Under the pieces are notes generated by a model. That model saw nothing but the letters and a program-made list of their open reading frames with translations, was not told the origin of the DNA and searched no databases. DNA of 26,060 nt, taken from the NCBI GenBank assembly GCA_045565015.1, contig JBJLGD010000037.1, forward strand, positions 1 through 26,060. Reading direction: 5' to 3'. This stretch comes from GCA-2697345 sp045565015 (lineage in GTDB: Bacteria; Pseudomonadota; Alphaproteobacteria; Rhodobacterales; Rhodobacteraceae). The position numbers and the translations under genes were made by a program. Shown piece by piece: positions 23,612-26,060 of the stretch. Numbering within the stretch: the stretch's first letter is position 1; each line of letters opens with the position of its first letter.

Positions 23612-24400
23612 ATGGCTGATTTAATGACTGGTAAGCGTGGCCTGGTTATGGGTGTGGCTAACGAAAGATCAATAGCGTGGGGAATAGCATTAGCGTTATC
23701 TCAAGAGGGTGCAGAATTAGCATTCTCTTATCAAGGCGAGGCTTTTGGTAGAAGAGTAAAGCCATTGGCTGAAAGCTTAGGTTCTGAGTTGGTCGTAGAC
23801 GTAGATGTGAGCAATGATGACTCTATGGATGAGTGCTTCACTACGCTTAAAAATAATTGGGGGACGTTAGACTTTGTGGTTCATGCAATCGCATTTTCAG
23901 ACAAAACTGAGTTAACTGGTAGGTTTATAGATACCTCAAGAGAGAATTTTAAGAATTCGTTATCCATATCATGTTTTTCTTTTATTGATATTGCTAGAAG
24001 ATCTTTGCCACTAATGCCACAAGGTGGTTCTCTAATTACGCTGACTTACCAGGGCTCTAATAGAGTGACCCCATTTTATAATGTAATGGGTGCTGCTAAA
24101 GCGGCACTTGAAAGCTCAGTCCGTTATTTAGCAAATGATCTGGGTCCAAACGGGGTACGAGTTAATGCGATAAGCCCTGGCCCTATGAAAACGCTAGCAG
24201 GTGCTGCGATCGGCGGTGCACGAAAGACCTTTAGGCAAACTGAAGCAAATGCTCCTTTGCGTTCTAACGCAACCCTTAATGCAATTGGAAGTACGGCAGT
24301 ATATTTAGCGTCTGAAATGGGAGCTTCTACAACTGGGGAAATAATTAGAGTTGATGGGGGATATCACGTGCTTGGAATGCCACAAAGTGAGAACCTTTAA
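23612..24400 (+). CDS. fabI: Enoyl-ACP reductase
   Basis: 262 residues, the E. coli length. NADH-dependent last step of each fatty-acid elongation round. Cofactor loop GVANERSIAWGIA (14-26) and the active-site pair Tyr146 (LTYQGS) and Tyr156 (FYNVMGAAK) with Lys163 fall at the same numbers as in E. coli FabI. The family's ISPGPMKTLAGAAI and GEIIRVDGGYHVLGM (242-256) are present. No Gly93- or Phe203-type resistance change was assessed. Last gene of the fab unit; the dehalogenase gene starts 44 bases later. Confidence 0.96.
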   Translation: MADLMTGKRGLVMGVANERSIAWGIALALSQEGAELAFSYQGEAFGRRVKPLAESLGSELVVDVDVSNDDSMDECFTTLKNNWGTLDFVVHAIAFSDKTELTGRFIDTSRENFKNSLSISCFSFIDIARRSLPLMPQGGSLITLTYQGSNRVTPFYNVMGAAKAALESSVRYLANDLGPNGVRVNAISPGPMKTLAGAAIGGARKTFRQTEANAPLRSNATLNAIGSTAVYLASEMGASTTGEIIRVDGGYHVLGMPQSENL

Positions 24401-24444
24401 CAGATTTTTTTGACCGAATGTTTTTTTTGAAAAGGTAATACTAA

Positions 24445-25128
24445 ATGTCAATCAAAGTTTGTGTTTTTGATGCTTACGGTACTTTATTCGATGTGGGCTC
24501 TGCTGCCAGAAGTTTGGCTTTTTCATCTAGTAATGAGAAATTGAAAGAGACTTGGGAAAAACTTGCAGCTGACTGGAGAGAAAAGCAGCTTCAATATTCT
24601 TGGCTTAGAGCAATTATGGGTAAGCACAAGGACTTCTGGAGTGTCACACAAGATGGTTTAGATTGGGCATTAGAATTTAACGGCCTTCGTGGTGATCTGG
24701 ATCTTCGAGAAAAATTGTTAGATTTGTATTTTAGACTGGCACCATATCCTGAGGTTTATGAGATGTTATCTAATCTAAGGGCTTTAAATCTTTCTACGGC
24801 CATCCTTTCAAACGGATCCCCTAATATGCTGAAAGGAGCTGTTGACTCAGCTTGTATCAGTGATCTTCTTAACGAAGTAATTAGTGTTGAAGAAGTTGGT
24901 ATTTTTAAACCTGATGTACGTGTCTATAAGTTAGTTGAAGAAAGATTCTATTGTCAGCGTGAAGAAGTCTTGTTCGGTTCGTCAAATTGTTGGGATGCGA
25001 TTGCGGCAGCTGAATTTGGCTTTAAAACAGTGTGGGTAAATCGGTCGAGGCAACCAATTGATAGATTGTCTACTAAAAAATTAATAGAAGTCTCAGATCT
25101 TTCAAAGATTTCTGACTTTATATGTTAA
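24445..25128 (+). CDS. HAD-superfamily type II haloacid dehalogenase
   Basis: 227 residues, the usual length. Hydrolyses (S)-2-haloacids to 2-hydroxyacids, replacing halogen by an enzyme-ester mechanism. All L-DEX active-site residues can be placed: nucleophile Asp9 in CVFDAYGTLFDV, the Arg of ADWREKQLQYSWLR (Arg45), Ser122-Asn123 in ILSNGS, Lys155 in IFKPD, and SSNCWDAIAA with Asn181 and Asp184. That full set favours a true dehalogenase over a phosphatase. Ribosome site AAAAGG upstream. Followed after 18 bases by the PLP dehydratase, so they may be co-transcribed. Marine algae make haloacids, which fits the setting; substrate is inferred. Confidence 0.9.
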   Translation: MSIKVCVFDAYGTLFDVGSAARSLAFSSSNEKLKETWEKLAADWREKQLQYSWLRAIMGKHKDFWSVTQDGLDWALEFNGLRGDLDLREKLLDLYFRLAPYPEVYEMLSNLRALNLSTAILSNGSPNMLKGAVDSACISDLLNEVISVEEVGIFKPDVRVYKLVEERFYCQREEVLFGSSNCWDAIAAAEFGFKTVWVNRSRQPIDRLSTKKLIEVSDLSKISDFIC

Positions 25129-25146
25129 ACATTCTTGAGGTGAAAT

Positions 25147-26060
25147 ATGAATATAGAGATGATTGAAGCTGCAAGGGAGCGTATGATTAATTACGCAAGG
25201 GTTACACCCTTTTTAAGTTCATCCTTTATTGATGAGCTTGCAGGTAGAAAGGTGTTCGTAAAAGCGGAGGCTCTTCAACATACTGGATCTTTCAAATTCC
25301 GAGGAGCTTGGTCGGCTATATCAGCAATGGACCAAAATAAACGCGCTATGGGTGTTTTAGCCTTCTCCAGCGGGAATCATGCTCAAGGTGTTGCTTTAGC
25401 AGCTCGAAAACATGGAATATCTGCTACAATTATAATGCCTACGGATGCTCCTAAGATTAAAATAGATAATACGCGTGGTATGGGTGCTGAAATTATTCTT
25501 TATGATAGAGTTAGGGAGAGTCGCGAAGAAATAGGTAAAAAAATAGCATTAGAACGCGGTTTAACACTGATCAAACCTTACGATGAACCCTACGTGATAG
25601 CAGGCCAGGGAACTGTTGGTTTGGAAATTAGTGAACAAATTGAAGAGCTAAAGGTGAATGCTAAAAATCTACTAGTCTGTTGTGGTGGAGGCGGCCTGAC
25701 GTCGGGTATAGCCACTGCTATGGCGTCGCATAACCCAGATATTATAGTGAGACCAGTGGAACCCAAAGGTTTTGATGACGTGGCCAGATCCTTAATCGCT
25801 GGTAAAATTGAAAGAAATACTAAAGCAGCTGGCTCTATATGCGACGCGATCGTGACACCTCAACCTGGAGAGTTAACGTTTCCGATTATGAAACAATATT
25901 GTGGGTCAGGGCTGGTCGTTTCAGATGAAGAATGCTTAAAGGCTATGGTGATAGCGTATTCACGTCTTAAAATCGTTTTAGAACCTGGTGGTGCAATAGC
26001 ATTGGCAGCAGCAATATTCAAAAAAGAGCTTATAGAAGGTGACGATGTAATCGTTGTGGC
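25147..26060 (+). CDS. Serine/threonine dehydratase-like PLP enzyme (3' end outside window)
   Basis: The frame is open for about 304 codons and runs off the window. Fold-type II PLP enzyme that removes ammonia from a beta-hydroxy amino acid to give a 2-oxoacid. The PLP Lys50 lies in HTGSFKFRGA, the substrate loop FSSGNHAQGVAL is at 73-84, and the phosphate-binding CCGGGGLTSGIA is near 178. The later LEPGGAIALAA is also typical. Start ATG with GAGG six bases upstream, 18 bases after the dehalogenase. Threonine, serine or hydroxyaspartate are possible substrates. About 15-25 residues are probably missing at the C-terminus. Confidence 0.88.
   Translation, partial: MNIEMIEAARERMINYARVTPFLSSSFIDELAGRKVFVKAEALQHTGSFKFRGAWSAISAMDQNKRAMGVLAFSSGNHAQGVALAARKHGISATIIMPTDAPKIKIDNTRGMGAEIILYDRVRESREEIGKKIALERGLTLIKPYDEPYVIAGQGTVGLEISEQIEELKVNAKNLLVCCGGGGLTSGIATAMASHNPDIIVRPVEPKGFDDVARSLIAGKIERNTKAAGSICDAIVTPQPGELTFPIMKQYCGSGLVVSDEECLKAMVIAYSRLKIVLEPGGAIALAAAIFKKELIEGDDVIVV

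Overview
The window reads as chromosome of a free-living, AT-rich marine alphaproteobacterium, most likely a low-GC member of the Rhodobacterales (roseobacter group). The support is the gene order irr | fabA-fabB-fabI, a ChvI/ChvG-like two-component pair, a methylamine-type mgsABC-gmaS operon, a secreted 59-residue peptide of a type I associate with Rhodobacterales, and dense packing with short gaps. The lineage is inferred from gene content and base composition; no database was searched. No phage, insertion sequence or CRISPR array was seen.

Layout. (1) 31-4310, minus strand: mgsA-mgsB-mgsC-gmaS, encoding N-methylglutamate synthase and gamma-glutamylmethylamide synthetase (or the near-identical GlxBCD/GlnT set), with a promoter whose -35 box lies in a dyad. 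(2) 4425-6660: tRNA-Arg(TCT), a small secreted peptide, endonuclease III (nth) and a Gfo/Idh/MocA oxidoreductase. (3) 6853-9097, minus: histidine kinase and response regulator of ChvG/ChvI type. (4) 9098-9556: a gene-free stretch holding a good promoter, a 12-bp direct repeat and an 11-bp stem hairpin; it may encode a small RNA or a structured leader. (5) 9557-10579: RsmJ-like 16S rRNA methyltransferase lacking the usual N-terminus, and an unknown secreted protein. (6) 10590-20121: a catabolic-looking block. An M81 metallopeptidase and a YtcJ-type amidohydrolase run on the minus strand, divergent from a complete peptide-type ABC importer (binding protein, two permeases, fused double ATPase), then an SDR protein without the catalytic Tyr and Lys. 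(7) 20132-21689, minus: a sulfite-oxidase-fold molybdoenzyme without an export signal, and the Fur-family regulator Irr. (8) 21857-24400, plus: fabA-fabB-fabI for unsaturated fatty acid synthesis. (9) 24445 to the end: a type II haloacid dehalogenase and a PLP serine/threonine dehydratase cut by the window edge.

How the parts may work together. The mgs-gmaS operon captures methylamine nitrogen as N-methylglutamate; the N-methylglutamate dehydrogenase needed to finish the pathway is not in view. The importer, metallopeptidase and amidohydrolase look like one uptake-and-hydrolysis module for an amide- or peptide-like compound, with an 18-bp dyad in their shared 309-bp control region. Irr next to fabA/B/I is a conserved neighbourhood; irr has a near-consensus promoter with a perfect 14-bp palindrome across its predicted start of transcription, which suggests autoregulation. 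I found no clearly new defence or mobile system. The least explained items are the 9245-9440 transcript candidate, the importer/hydrolase module and the degenerate SDR.
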